29,494 bases of DNA from Chrysochromulina tobinii (GCA_001275005.1 JWZX01002455.1:1-29494), one strand, 5' to 3'. Positions 1 through 8,819 are shown, numbered from the stretch's first letter. Numbers and translations are program-made. Notes: a model not told the origin generated them from the letters alone.

Positions 1-140
1 CACATCGAGGACGCCGTTTCGGGCGGCTAAATCGCTACACTACCGCTACACGCCTAGATGTGTATAACACGACACACCGCTGCGTTGAGTGGCCTTGTTT
101 TACAGAAGCAAAGTCTCTGCCGCCGTCGCGTGACTATACA

Positions 141-189
141 GATAGGAAAGGGCCGAGAAAGGGGCCGAGAAAGGGGCCGAGAAAGGACG
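141..189. repeat. Short 12-bp tandem repeat
   Basis: Three near-perfect copies of a 12-bp unit (GGGCCGAGAAAG) run through this stretch and then decay into GGACGTAGAAGGACG. No gene I can support covers it; open frames here translate to low-complexity Gly/Pro/Arg text and look like repeat shadows. Confidence 0.7.
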
Positions 190-223
190 TAGAAGGACGT
201 TCCGACGCAAATGCAGCCACTTT

Positions 224-270
224 CGGCCACCAACACCGGGCTGCGAGGGAGGCCGCGGTGTTGGTGGCCG
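224..270. repeat. Perfect 15-bp inverted repeat (hairpin)
   Basis: The left arm CGGCCACCAACACCG (224-238) is the exact reverse complement of the right arm (256-270), with a 17-bp loop between. It could fold as a strong stem-loop in DNA or RNA. It lies in the decayed region beside the copia-like fragments, so it may be a terminal repeat or hairpin of a mobile element, but no element boundaries can be seen. Confidence 0.75.
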
Positions 271-511
271 AGACAGCCGATGCAGCAACGGTGACCGTGT
301 TGGCGGACATCGGTGGCCTCTGAGTGCACAATCAGCCAATCACATGCTGTCACGGTGGCGGGCAGGCGAGGGCGTCTAGAGGGCGGCGAGCTCAGCTGCG
401 GCGGGCTAGAAAGCGGCGAGGGAGGCGATGAGGGCGTTGACAGCTTGGCAGCGGTGGGCTCGGAGGCGGCGAGGGCGGCGGCGAGGCCCGCGGCGAGGGT
501 GGCGTGCTCGG

Positions 512-845
512 CTACGGCGGCCTCTGAGAGTGCAAGCACACATGCTGGAAGACGCCGTCGGCGACGCGCTTGCCTGCCCCTTTCCAGTTTGTGCGCTCGG
601 TCTCGTCGCGCAGCCTGACGACTTGACAGCCGAAGACGTAGGGGATCATGCCGTTCTTGTCCCCGAAGTCCGGCACGCGGCCGCAGTGCCTCTGCATGCG
701 CGTCGGCTCGCCGTCCTTGTCGGGGCGCCGATTGTGGAGGTAGAGCGCATACTTGTGCGCCAGGGCTTGATACCGCCGCGGGTCTGCGCCCAAGTTGCGC
801 TTGGCCCGTTGGAGCATCGCTTCCGTGGCCCAGGTACATGACGTC
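512..845 (-). pseudogene. Ty1/copia-like integrase C-terminal/pre-RT fragment
   Basis: Read on the minus strand, the frame gives a stretch typical of the region after the catalytic core of copia integrases: AHKYALYLHNRRP, then a PDF segment, then VFGCQVVRLRDETERTNWKG, leading towards the usual 'FLGY' segment. That segment is lost, and the reading continues into alanine-rich frameshifted sequence. No catalytic DDE part, Gag, protease or reverse transcriptase is visible. The upstream end is cut at about 845, exactly where a plus-strand RNase H tail begins, so the piece is a relic left by rearrangement. Family assignment is by recognised motif order; the boundaries are approximate. Confidence 0.6.
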
Positions 846-895
846 CAATGGGTAGGTACCACTTGTCGAGGACCGACAGGGGGGCGCGTTCTGGA

Positions 896-1401
896 AGGGG
901 TATTCAAGTTGCCCGCCTCCGTCACGCCCAGCGCCGTTTTGCGACCTGCCAGGTCCGCGTGGCTCGAGGCGACGTCATCGTGATCCACGTCCCCGACGAC
1001 TCCAACGCGGCTGACTTCCTCACGAAATGGATCCCTGTGGCCAAGCTCAACGCGTCAATTGCGTACACGTCCAATGCGGCGGCTAAACAGGACGGCGTGA
1101 ACGCCCCGCAGCAAGCGCCCGCGCTCGAGGCCTCCGCGCTCGAGATCGAGTGGGTCTACATGACCCTGCGCTCGGGCACGCGGAAGCACGCGCCCACGAT
1201 CGCCAAGGAAGCTGCTTGGGGTGACCCGCCCTCGCCCGTCGAGGAGCCGCCGCACGAGCTGTCCGTAGACGACAAGATGGAGGTCGAGGAGGTGGACGAC
1301 GACGAAGAGTCGAAGACGTCGTCGATCTCGCAGCCGCTCCTACCGCGCTCGAGGCGTCAATGGCTGATTTCGACCCGGACTACAGCGAGAAGAGGGTTTA
1401 G
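896..1401 (+). pseudogene. Ty1/copia-like RNase H tail fragment
   Basis: On the plus strand the frame reads RRFATCQVRVARGDVIVIHV, then PDDSNAADFLTKWIPVAKL and NASIAYTSNA. This is the characteristic C-terminal end of copia-group polyproteins (the 'HVPT..N.ADFLTK' block of the RNase H domain). The rest of RNase H and all of RT are missing. After an acidic stretch (EVEEVDDDEES) the reading may shift frame to a short tail MADFDPDYSEKRV ending at 1401, a plausible original C terminus. The piece points away from the adjacent minus-strand integrase fragment, so the two halves of one element type are now head-to-head. Confidence 0.65.
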
Positions 1402-1653
1402 ACTCAACAAGGTCACGACCACTCTCAACTCACCCTCAAGGAATCCCCTCCGGACCCTCCGGTATCTCGTACTACCTCCGACGGAGGTTACCGGTCTAAG
1501 TATGGTTCCGTTAGGCCCGTTACTCGCATGCCTAAAGAACCCACACCTCACCTATGACGTCAACATGACGTCATCACCTCTCTCCCGCTCGCACCCCCCA
1601 CGCTGGAGGCAGCTTGCGCCGATCAGGGAACAGAGCGGTAGAGCTTAGGGATT

Positions 1654-1706
1654 GGCGGTGCCTCCGGGCACACCGAGCCTCCCTTGGGGCGGTGCCTCAG
1701 GGCACA
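1654..1706. repeat. Imperfect 19-bp direct repeat, possible LTR remnant
   Basis: GGCGGTGCCTCCGGGCACA (from 1654) recurs from 1688 with one mismatch, a spacing of 34 bp. It lies just downstream of the copia RNase H relic, where an LTR would be expected, but no paired LTR or primer binding site can be recognised. The rest of 1402-1884 holds no gene that I can support. Confidence 0.45.
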
Positions 1707-1884
1707 ACTAACCCCCCACGATTTGGACGCCTGGTACCGGTGTGGTCCCTAGGCGTCTCCTTCCCCCCATGATTCGAGCCTGTTTCCGACGCCTCGTTCG
1801 GGCGCATGGCCGAGAGGCCCGCTCGAAGTCGTTGCCGTGAGTACGAGCTCTGTAGGTAGGGTGATGTGAGTGGCGGCGCTGTGT

Positions 1885-2370
1885 TCAGTCGACGTCGTCG
1901 TTGATCTCGTCGGGGGCGACCTCCTCGAATTCGTCGACGTCGAAGTCCTGCGCCGCATTCCATGCGTGCCACATCGCGTCCGTGGGCCCGTAGATCCGGT
2001 AGTGGGAGACGAAATCATCGAAGTAGTCGAACATGTACATGGCTGGTCCGTTGCCGGTGACCCAGCCCGCGTCGGTGTCGGACCCTGCTTCGGTGATGAC
2101 GTCGGACTCCGTCTCGCGACGCCTGGGGCTCGACGGAGCAAATGCCTCCGAGGTCGCCCCTAGGCAGGTTCGTGCCGGCCGGTCGTCCTGTACCCGAGGA
2201 GCCCGATCGCAGTTTCGTTTCACGTCGGTGATGTGTTTGTTGTTTCCTGTTTTTACTCTTGTTCTCTGACACTGACTCTTTAGCTCGGTTTCTTGTGGAC
2301 TCTTACTCCCAGACATGCTCCCAGACCGCGCAGACGTAGCAGGTCCCCAGGAGGGTCCCCCAAGCGCCAA
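1885..2370 (-). CDS. Unassigned acidic ORF beside copia relics
   Basis: An open frame of 161 codons with later in-frame starts. I do not recognise it. The N-terminal half is basic and polar; the C-terminal half is acidic and aromatic (MFDYFDDFVSHYRIYG, then DFDVDEFEEVAPDEINDDVD at the very end). The composition of the second half is protein-like rather than a GC-skew artefact, which is the main reason for listing it. Because it lies within 500 bp of copia relics it could be a retroelement-encoded or captured ORF. The true start is uncertain. The following 2371-2777 stretch shows no supported gene. Confidence 0.3.
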   Translation of the reverse strand: MALGGPSWGPATSARSGSMSGSKSPQETELKSQCQRTRVKTGNNKHITDVKRNCDRAPRVQDDRPARTCLGATSEAFAPSSPRRRETESDVITEAGSDTDAGWVTGNGPAMYMFDYFDDFVSHYRIYGPTDAMWHAWNAAQDFDVDEFEEVAPDEINDDVD

Positions 2371-2777
2371 GGTCTCTTTTCTCAGGAGAGGCAGAGGGGT
2401 GAGGGGTCCCCCTCCGAGGATATCGACCGAGGATACAGCTCAAATTGCGTGGGCATCATGTCCCGTTGCGTTGCATGGGCTGCGGGTCGTACCGCCCTGG
2501 GCCGACGATCATGAGCGGTTAACGCCTGGCTGCTGGCGCGTGGCGGACCCAGCTTGCTCCGCCCCGCCTTCGCGGTTCGCGCTTCGGCTGGTGCCCGCCA
2601 CGGCGCACGCGCCGACGGCGTCGCCAAGTGCGTCGCGAGGGAGATCGGAGCGAAGGGCTCGGGCCGCGTCGGCCATGCTCGTCGAAAATCGGACTCAGTG
2701 CGGAATGTAACGGACGATTGATGAGCTGACCTTTTCGCAGAAACATCAGCGACCTGTCTGCTCGACTGAGCCTCTAT

Positions 2778-4648
2778 TTACCCGCTAAAGTCCTCGACCC
2801 TCAGCCCCTCCCCAGCCTTGATCGTCTTGACGAAGCTGACAGTGCTCGCCCGTTTGACTTTTGGGTCAGACGGCGCACAGAAGTGGGTGCGCGTGCCCTC
2901 AATCCACTCCCCCTCTTCACGGGTTCCGTCGGGGCTCACATGCGCGCCGCGGCCATGCTTTCGCCCGGCCTGCCATGTGCCCTCCCAGCGGGCCTCACTG
3001 GCATGGCGGAGCACCCCGCGGCCTTCCCAATGTCCATGTCTGAAGCCGCCAACGTACGTATCGCCACCGGGCATGCGGCACGTGCCCTCGCCGTGCGGCT
3101 TGCCATGACGGTGCTCGCCTGTGTAGTCTGAGCCGTCCGGCCACGTCGTCACCCCAAAGCCATGTGGCTGATTCGCCTGCCATTCGCCCTCGTACGTCGT
3201 CCCGTCTGTCCAGCGCTTGGACGAGCGTTTGCCATCGGACGTATGCGCAGAACCTCCCTCGAGCCGCTCGAGCGTGGGCGCCATCTTGGGCGCCATCTTG
3301 GGCGCCAGCTTGGGCGCCAGCTTGGGCGCCAGCTTGGGCGCCACCTCCACCTGCTCGCGCGCCGTCGCGAGCTTCTCGAGTTCGGCCCCCGACAGATTGC
3401 CGTCGCCATCAGTGTCGAATTGGTTGAACTGATGGGCAGCACAATCAGAGGCCATCCGCGCTCATCAGTGGCCATCATCATGCCATCACACCTGGCGCAG
3501 TATAGAGGCCATTCGAGGCAATCAGAGGTCATTAGCACCTGGCGCAGGATGGGCACGATGTGCTTCCACAGCAGCGGCTCCCCGCCCATCTCGGCGCCTA
3601 AGAAGATGAGATTACCCACCTGATTAGGAAGTACATGCACACACGAGTGGAGGCGATCAGAGAATGCTTGGGAGGCCATCCGAGGCACTCAGGACGCTCT
3701 CAGGAGCTCGGCACGTACCAAGAACTCGATGCGATCGACACCGGTGCCGTTTTCGCAGTCCATCGCACGGATCGCCTTTGCGTCGATACGACGCCTCATC
3801 ATCGCCTCATACTGCAACAGCCGCTGCCGCCTCCCGTGCAGTGTGACCACGTGGCCGACGATCGCCGCTAGCCAGATCACACTGAGCATGATGTGCAAGC
3901 TGGCGTACAGCCGACCGAGCTGCGTCTTCGCGTTGATGTCGCCGTAGCCGACGGTGGTGGCGGTGACGAAGCAGTACCATGCCATGTCGCCGGCGCTGAA
4001 GTGCTCCTCCGCGAAGAGCATCAGCGTGCCAAAGAGCACTTGAATGCCGACGTACAGGACGATATACGCGAACAGCTCGCGCACATAGTATACATAGACG
4101 TTGCCCGACTCGCCGCCAGCGCGGTGGCGCAGCAGGTCGACGTCGCCGTCGATCTTGCCAATCACGTAGCGCACGAGCCGCCCGAAGCCCTCGAAGAGCC
4201 CCCGGAACACCATCGCAAGCTGCGACAGGACCAACGACCACCCGACTAGCATCCACGCCGCCGTGAACGCACGGCTCGGACCAGACTCGACATAGAGGTC
4301 ACCGTAGCCGACGGTCGCGATGCTCGCCGTGGTGAAGTAGAGCGCGTCGATGACCATCCATCGCTCGCGGCAAGTGGCCTCTTCGCCGGCGAGAGGCCGC
4401 TCGCATGGCTTCGTCTCGTTGAGGCAATAGTAGAGGCAGGCGAACAAATAGTACGGCACGACAGTGATGATCAGCTTTGCCGCCGGGTAGCATTGGATGA
4501 GTGCCGTATCGTTGCGCACCCGCTGCGATCGGGTGCGTTTTGCCTCGATTGCGCCGCCGAACGGCTCGACCGCCCCGCAGTCTTCTCCGGGTGCGACCCT
4601 TGAATCGGAGGAGAGATCTCTTAACGGTATGACCCTCACGACGGCCAT
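2778..4648 (-). CDS. Two-pore K+ channel with EF-hand pair and C-terminal MORN repeats
   Basis: Three exons can be read: 4648-3719, 3619-3539 and 3428-2778, giving about 553 residues with all junctions in phase 0. Exon 1 encodes two pore modules, each with the K+ selectivity filter TVGYGD (residues 112-117 and 232-237), with flanking membrane segments near 55-75, 128-148, 190-212 and 250-270, as in TPK/KCO channels. A degenerate EF loop follows (297-308, DCENGTGVDRIE). Exon 2 supplies the helical linker and exon 3 a canonical EF loop (342-353, DTDGDGNLSGAE). This match to the TPK tail is what shows that the exons belong together. Next come APKL/APKM tetrapeptide repeats (367-386) and four or five MORN repeats (Y416-EGEW, Y439-TGEH, Y462-VGGF, W485-EGTW, then EGEW near 510). 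By family it should be a Ca2+-gated, membrane K+ leak channel; the MORN tail is not part of known TPKs and may bind phospholipid or anchor the channel. The start chosen is the first ATG of the exon 1 frame. Confidence 0.82.
3281..3343 (-). repeat. 12-bp coding tandem repeat (APKL/APKM linker)
   Basis: Five or so copies of a 12-bp unit (plus strand GGCGCCATCTTG or GGCGCCAGCTTG) encode the Ala-Pro-Lys-Leu/Met linker between the EF-hands and MORN repeats of the channel gene. Length variation here would change linker length without breaking the frame. Confidence 0.8.
3429..3538 (-). other. Intron 2 of the K+ channel gene, with duplicated 5' splice site
   Basis: Donor CTGCGCCAG|GTGCTAAT and acceptor GCCCATCAG|TTCAACC restore an exact EF-hand reading frame. 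The intron holds decamer-like GATGGCCTCTGATTG units in sense orientation. It also contains a second copy of the exon edge, CTGCGCCAG followed by GTGTGATG, 47 bp inside the intron. Use of that second donor would shift the frame. Confidence 0.75.
3620..3718 (-). other. Intron 1 of the K+ channel gene
   Basis: Donor TTCTTG|GTACGTGC and acceptor CTAATCAG|GTGGGTAA join the first EF loop to its downstream helix in frame. Without splicing the frame stops nine codons after the donor. The intron holds decamer-like text (GTGCCTCGGATGGCCTCC) on the sense strand. Confidence 0.75.
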
Positions 4649-4880
4649 GAAAAACCGTTCGTTTCACGGTTTGTTTGCGTTCACGGAGTCAGGCAGGGTA
4701 TGAAGGTCTGAGTGAGGGACCACCATGCTCCTCGCTATATCTTGTCAAAATCACGCGACACTCTACACAAAGATCGGGCAGAAGGGGCTGCCACCTCAGC
4801 CACTTCGCATGATCTATAACAAAACAGCCGGGCACAGCCAACGTGCACAAAGCTGCGCGTCGGAGTGGTCTTCGCACGGC

Positions 4881-7346
4881 TCATCTCTCATGGTTACCAA
4901 GCATGGTTTGCAGCAGCTTGTCCATGATGTCGTCGAGCTTACCTTTCTTCTTTGCCCACCAGCACCCGGCGAGGCAGATCAAGAGCAGGATCAGGATCAG
5001 GATTTTCTTCTTCCTCGCACTGTACTCGAGTCGATCCTTCCGACGTTTCTTCTCGTGTGCTAAGGCTTGCGGCAATGCTTGCCGAGTGGCGCACATGCCC
5101 CAACTCTCTTTCACTTGAAAGCCGACGCAAAATGGCGCTTCCGAAGGGCATGTGTGTTTATTGGCAACGAAGTTCGTGACACTCATGAAGCCTGTGGAGC
5201 AGCTTCCTCCAGGGGCGGCATGCGCGTAGTAGCGCACCCCACGATCGGTATCCGCGACGCGGCAATGCAGCTGACTGAAAGCGCACGCAGCCTTGTACCT
5301 GATCTGCTCATCATCCACCGCGTATGTTAGAGTAACGTTGGCCAAGATGGACCACCAATGTATGAGGCGCTCCAGCATGTACCCGATGCACCGCTTCTCC
5401 CAGTTGGGCGTGCTCGTCTCCTGGGTGCCAAAGGGACAGACGACGCCAACGGGCCTTCGACTCTTGTAGACAGATATGAAGTGCCGTGCAAACGTGGCGT
5501 ACTCGCGCAGGAGCTCGCTAGGCAATATGATGTAGTTTCCAAAGGGCCAGAATCGATCAGCGGGCATCTCCTCCAGACGAGACGGATCCGGCGCCAGACC
5601 GTTGGCTCTCATGTCGACGAGGACCTGCATGATCACTGGCTTCATGCCTGGATGATGCGCCTCAAGGAGCGCCCAGTAGTCATGCGCAAAGATACCATAC
5701 CAAAATAGGACAACTCGGCCGTTGGACGGACGTATCGGGTTCATGGCGTCGTACACTTTCGTCCAATCCAGCGAAACGCCCTCGCGCCACCGAGCCTTCC
5801 TCGTCTCGCTCGCCGTAGTAAAGCCTACCCACGGCTTGTGATACCAGCTTGCAGCGGCCACGGCAAGAAGAGCGGCGTTCTCGCCTAGCTGCAGCTGAAG
5901 GAGCGGGTCGCGGAGCTCGGCGAGCTCACGGATGGTACTGAGATTGCCCTGGCCGTACGTTGCGGAAACCAGCGAGAGTGGCGTCAAGACCCCTGGGGGG
6001 TGGGCCTCCCGCAGGGCCCGGATTCGCGCGTGCGACGCCTGGTCGTGATACGCCACGAAGAGGCTGAGCTGTGTTGAGAAGCCAGCAACCGTGAAGTAGT
6101 ACTGACGCCAGACGTTGAGTGCTGGCACGTGCACTTCCTCCTCGTCGTCTATAAGGTCCTCTTTGATCAGCGAAATTCGCGTTGACGCGTCGCGGTATTC
6201 CTTCAAGTAGAGTGGGCTTGACCATGTCCTGAAAGGCTTGGATCCTGTATAATGCAGCAGAACAATCCGATTCCAACTCGCTGTTAGCTGCAACTCGTTG
6301 CGATAAGAGAGCTCCGTCGTGGGGGTCGTGGCCTCGTCGCCAAGAAAGGACGCACGCAAGAAGCCGAGGTTGGACTTTTGCATATTGAATAGGGCGGGCA
6401 AGGTCGTGGCCTCGTCGCCAAAAAAGTAACGCAAGAAGCCTTGCTCGGCTCCTTGGTGACTGAATTCAGCACTGTTGACGCTATGCAGCACTCGCGTCAT
6501 GCATTTGAAGAGCTCCATGCTCGGCCGCAGTAAAAGTACACCCCCATTCATGCTGGCGCTCGGGGGCCTCGTCCACGCACCCCAGTCCGGAGCAGACCAG
6601 AACCAGCGCATACTCTCAGTCGTCTCCACGTCAAGCTCGACCGCATGCTTGAAGATCACGCGAGGGTGCTGCAGCACAAGGATGTCCGCATCGATGTACA
6701 GGATGGTGCTGTAAGCGGTCATTTGGAAAAGGTTGAGCTTGGCATAGTTCTTGGTCCACCGTGGTTGCTCGGCCGTCTTCGTACGCGGAAGCATCATGCG
6801 CCACGTGGTGGTTTGCACACCTGGGAATTTCTGCAGCAGGCGCCTCAACATCTCTGCCTTCTCGCGTCGCTCGTCCTCGGACGCTGGGGCCAGAGTAGCC
6901 ACCACGCGCTCCCCTCGGTAACCACTTGCAGACAGGCTTTGCAGCAAGGTGAACACCATGGGCAGAAAATTGGGCGACGACAGGAAGGTGACCACTGCCT
7001 TCGGCCGCTTTGCGTGGGCACGGGATTGCGCTTGGAGTTGACCGCACTGTGAAAGACCTGTGGCTGGCTGAGTGTAAGACGGATGATCAAACGGCCGAAG
7101 AATCATGGTAGGCTGCACTCTAGGCGAATAGTTCGGTGTTTCGAAGTACCACGGCCCGATCTGTGTCGTGTTCGGCGCGGTGGGCTGGGTGGAGGTCGGC
7201 GCATCCGTTGAAATTGCGGTGCACCCTGCAAAAAAGAAGCAAACAACAGCGAAGGCACACGCAGCCCTGCTGACTCTCTGCGAATAGCGCACTCGTCGTC
7301 CATCGTCTGAGCACGGTGATGTTCCAGCGCTCACGAAGTCGGCCAT
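4881..7346 (-). CDS. Membrane-anchored GT8-like glycosyltransferase with unknown C-terminal domain
   Basis: The ATG at 7346 gives 821 residues; the frame stays open upstream only through repeat-derived sequence. Residues about 28-45 (CAFAVVCFFFAGC) form a type II signal-anchor, which suggests a Golgi or ER lumenal enzyme. The GT8 fold (glycogenin/galactinol-synthase type) is shown by YIDADI (217-222, the metal-binding DxD), MNGGVLLLRPS (266-276), EQGFL (about 301) and LLHYTGSKPF (363-372). The acceptor cannot be predicted. After about residue 420 comes a 350-residue region I cannot assign, with several Cys and Trp. Residues about 782-798 form a second hydrophobic segment between Lys clusters (KKK...WWAKKK), so both ends may be in the membrane. 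A 26-residue internal duplication (FLRYFFGDEATT / FLRASFLGDEATT) sits inside the GT domain. 4649-4880, between this gene and the channel gene, holds no gene. Confidence 0.75.
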   Translation of the reverse strand: MADFVSAGTSPCSDDGRRVRYSQRVSRAACAFAVVCFFFAGCTAISTDAPTSTQPTAPNTTQIGPWYFETPNYSPRVQPTMILRPFDHPSYTQPATGLSQCGQLQAQSRAHAKRPKAVVTFLSSPNFLPMVFTLLQSLSASGYRGERVVATLAPASEDERREKAEMLRRLLQKFPGVQTTTWRMMLPRTKTAEQPRWTKNYAKLNLFQMTAYSTILYIDADILVLQHPRVIFKHAVELDVETTESMRWFWSAPDWGAWTRPPSASMNGGVLLLRPSMELFKCMTRVLHSVNSAEFSHQGAEQGFLRYFFGDEATTLPALFNMQKSNLGFLRASFLGDEATTPTTELSYRNELQLTASWNRIVLLHYTGSKPFRTWSSPLYLKEYRDASTRISLIKEDLIDDEEEVHVPALNVWRQYYFTVAGFSTQLSLFVAYHDQASHARIRALREAHPPGVLTPLSLVSATYGQGNLSTIRELAELRDPLLQLQLGENAALLAVAAASWYHKPWVGFTTASETRKARWREGVSLDWTKVYDAMNPIRPSNGRVVLFWYGIFAHDYWALLEAHHPGMKPVIMQVLVDMRANGLAPDPSRLEEMPADRFWPFGNYIILPSELLREYATFARHFISVYKSRRPVGVVCPFGTQETSTPNWEKRCIGYMLERLIHWWSILANVTLTYAVDDEQIRYKAACAFSQLHCRVADTDRGVRYYAHAAPGGSCSTGFMSVTNFVANKHTCPSEAPFCVGFQVKESWGMCATRQALPQALAHEKKRRKDRLEYSARKKKILILILLLICLAGCWWAKKKGKLDDIMDKLLQTMLGNHER
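6325..6480 (-). repeat. 78-bp in-frame tandem duplication in GT8-like gene
   Basis: GTCGTGGCCTCGTCGCCAA starts at 6325 and recurs at 6403 (period 78 bp). About 45 bp of each unit is clearly related, including ACGCAAGAAGCC. It adds 26 residues next to the QGFL motif without changing frame. Confidence 0.7.
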
Positions 7347-7379
7347 TCGGTCACCAAAGTCACCGCGCGAGTCCTGCTG

Positions 7380-7920
7380 GGTCGCGTAAGTTCCGTACCG
7401 GTAAAAAGACACCGGGGGGAGCCGGGACACACACGGGACACTCGGACACACGGATCACACAAACGAACCTCACATCAGCCATCCAGACCTCACCAACGCA
7501 CGACCCCGGTAAAAAGACACAGGGGGGGAGCCGGGAGCCCGGGACACACACGCACGGGACACGGGACAAACACGTTCCGTACCGGTACCGGTACCGGTAA
7601 AAAGTCACTTGGGGGAGCCGGGACACACACGGGACACAACGGGTACAATTCAAAAACACTGGGGGGAGCCGGGACACACACTACGGTAGAGTACCGGTAC
7701 TGTGTCCCGGGCTCCCGGCTCCCCGGGGCGGTGTTTTACAGTAAAGTGGGGCTGGGGGGGAGCCGGGACACACACGGTTGCAACACACGGTACCGGTACT
7801 GTCCCGGCTCGCCCCGGTGTCTTTGTACCGGTCCGGCTCCCCCCGGTGTCTTTTCATTCTTACCGGTGCTCCCCCCTGTGTCTTTTTACCGGTACCGGTA
7901 CCGGTAACGGACGTACTGTG
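7380..7920. repeat. Cluster of inverted fold-back repeats (ACCGGTAAAAAGACACCGGGGG...)
   Basis: A unit of about 40-50 bp (TACCGGTAAAAAGACACCGG, then GGGGAGCCGGGACACACACGG) occurs about four times in forward orientation between 7396 and 7681. It appears about four times as its reverse complement between 7700 and 7910, with one more forward copy near 7750, so the cluster forms a large imperfect palindrome. Short GTACCGGTACCGGTAC runs, themselves palindromic, mark unit ends. The cluster fills the shared upstream region of the GT8-like gene (-) and the small gene at 7933 (+). A related copy occurs at 26581-26663. Open frames across it (Cys-Val-Pro-Ala repeats) are artefacts. Confidence 0.8.
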
Positions 7921-7932
7921 TTTCGGCCCCCA

Positions 7933-8394
7933 ATGGCCGACGCTGGAGGCGAGGCCTCCTCTCTGCTGCCGGCGTCGCAGTTGCGCGCCAAGCACTCGAA
8001 GCTGTCGAAGCGCGCCGCGCTGCTCTTGCGGCGCGAATGCGATGCGCTGGGCGCCAAGCTGGTCGCGCGCGCCATGCGCTCTCGCAGAACGCGCGATGGT
8101 CCGCTCGACAGTGCTGCAGTGTGGGATGCGCTGCTCGATGATCCCTCCCTGCGATGGCTTGTCAAGCGGTTGCTTGAATTGGAGCAGGAATCTGGCGCCC
8201 AGCCTGGTGCGCCAACGAGCCTGCCAAGGCCACCAAGGGATGCCGATCCGAGCTCTAGTTGGCTGCCGCCACTCGTGTGGCATCGTGCGGCACCACCTCG
8301 CGGGGACGACGAGCCCGTGCCGTTGCGAGCCGCATTCCTGACCACCGTATATCCAAGCGCCGCCGATGTACCGCGGCCCTTGAATCCTTCTTAG
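7933..8394 (+). CDS. Small basic protein, possible histone-fold subunit
   Basis: The ATG at 7933 (MADAGGEASSLLPAS) gives 153 residues; upstream in-frame codons are repeat-derived. The segment LSKRAALLLRRECDALGAKL, then VARAMRSRRTRDGPLDSAAV and WDALLDDPSLRWLVKRLLE (about residues 24-82), has the helix-loop-helix pattern of histone-fold proteins of the NF-YC/DPB3/DPB4 (POLE3/POLE4) type. It shows a long central helix, then a loop with a small residue before 'DSAAVWDAL', then a 'D..L..LV' helix. This is judged by eye and moderately uncertain. The tail from about residue 85 is Pro-rich and unassigned. It is divergent from the GT8-like gene across the fold-back repeat cluster. Confidence 0.45.
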   Translation: MADAGGEASSLLPASQLRAKHSKLSKRAALLLRRECDALGAKLVARAMRSRRTRDGPLDSAAVWDALLDDPSLRWLVKRLLELEQESGAQPGAPTSLPRPPRDADPSSSWLPPLVWHRAAPPRGDDEPVPLRAAFLTTVYPSAADVPRPLNPS

Positions 8395-8452
8395 CTTTGG
8401 CACATAGGCAGTGTGGGTGGTGGTAAGGAGGCCATGTAGAGTGTTTGAGCAT

Positions 8453-8491
8453 TGAGGGCCATCACGCGTTAGTCTCGCATCAGGGCCCTCA
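8453..8491. repeat. 8-bp-arm hairpin in intergenic region
   Basis: TGAGGGCC (8453-8460) and GGCCCTCA (8484-8491) are exact inverted repeats with a 23-bp loop, just past the stop of the small gene at 7933-8394. It may be a 3' RNA structure or chance. Otherwise 8395-8819 shows no gene that I can support. Confidence 0.4.
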
Positions 8492-8819
8492 GTCGTGCCT
8501 ACAACTTCTCGTCGCTCAGTTTGAAGCGACCCTGTACGTGTATTCTCGAGGTTTGGGCTACGCGGTTGGTTGAGGGTAACTTAACCACGTCGCACGTCGA
8601 CATTAAGGACTCATGCCAATCTGCCACTGCGCACTACGAAGGCATCGTTCTACAATCATCGGTCGTCATCGAACATTTCAACATCGTTCGTAACGTCCCC
8701 AATGATATATCCCCACATTGGTCGACCTTCGCTATCGCCGATCGCTCACCTTTGGCGGCTGCAGCCACGACGGAAGCTCGACGTCGGCCGGCCGCTCATA
8801 GCGCCGCCTGGAGAGGCCG

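Noticed and set aside
54-848. 264-codon minus-strand ORF
   Set aside because: Its sequence is Arg/Pro/Ala-rich and overlaps the frame with the clear copia integrase motifs; at most a frameshifted piece of that relic.
2293-2710. Plus-strand ORFs in the gap before the channel gene
   Set aside because: Arg/Pro-rich GC-driven frames with no motif or consistent codon pattern.
3490-3500. Second donor in channel intron 2 as the main splice site
   Set aside because: It would add 47 bp and break the EF-hand frame; the first donor restores the expected TPK tail.
7360-7681. Cys-Val-Pro-Ala-Pro repeat ORFs
   Set aside because: Direct translation of the fold-back repeats; also the reason for not using the GT8-like start at 7451.
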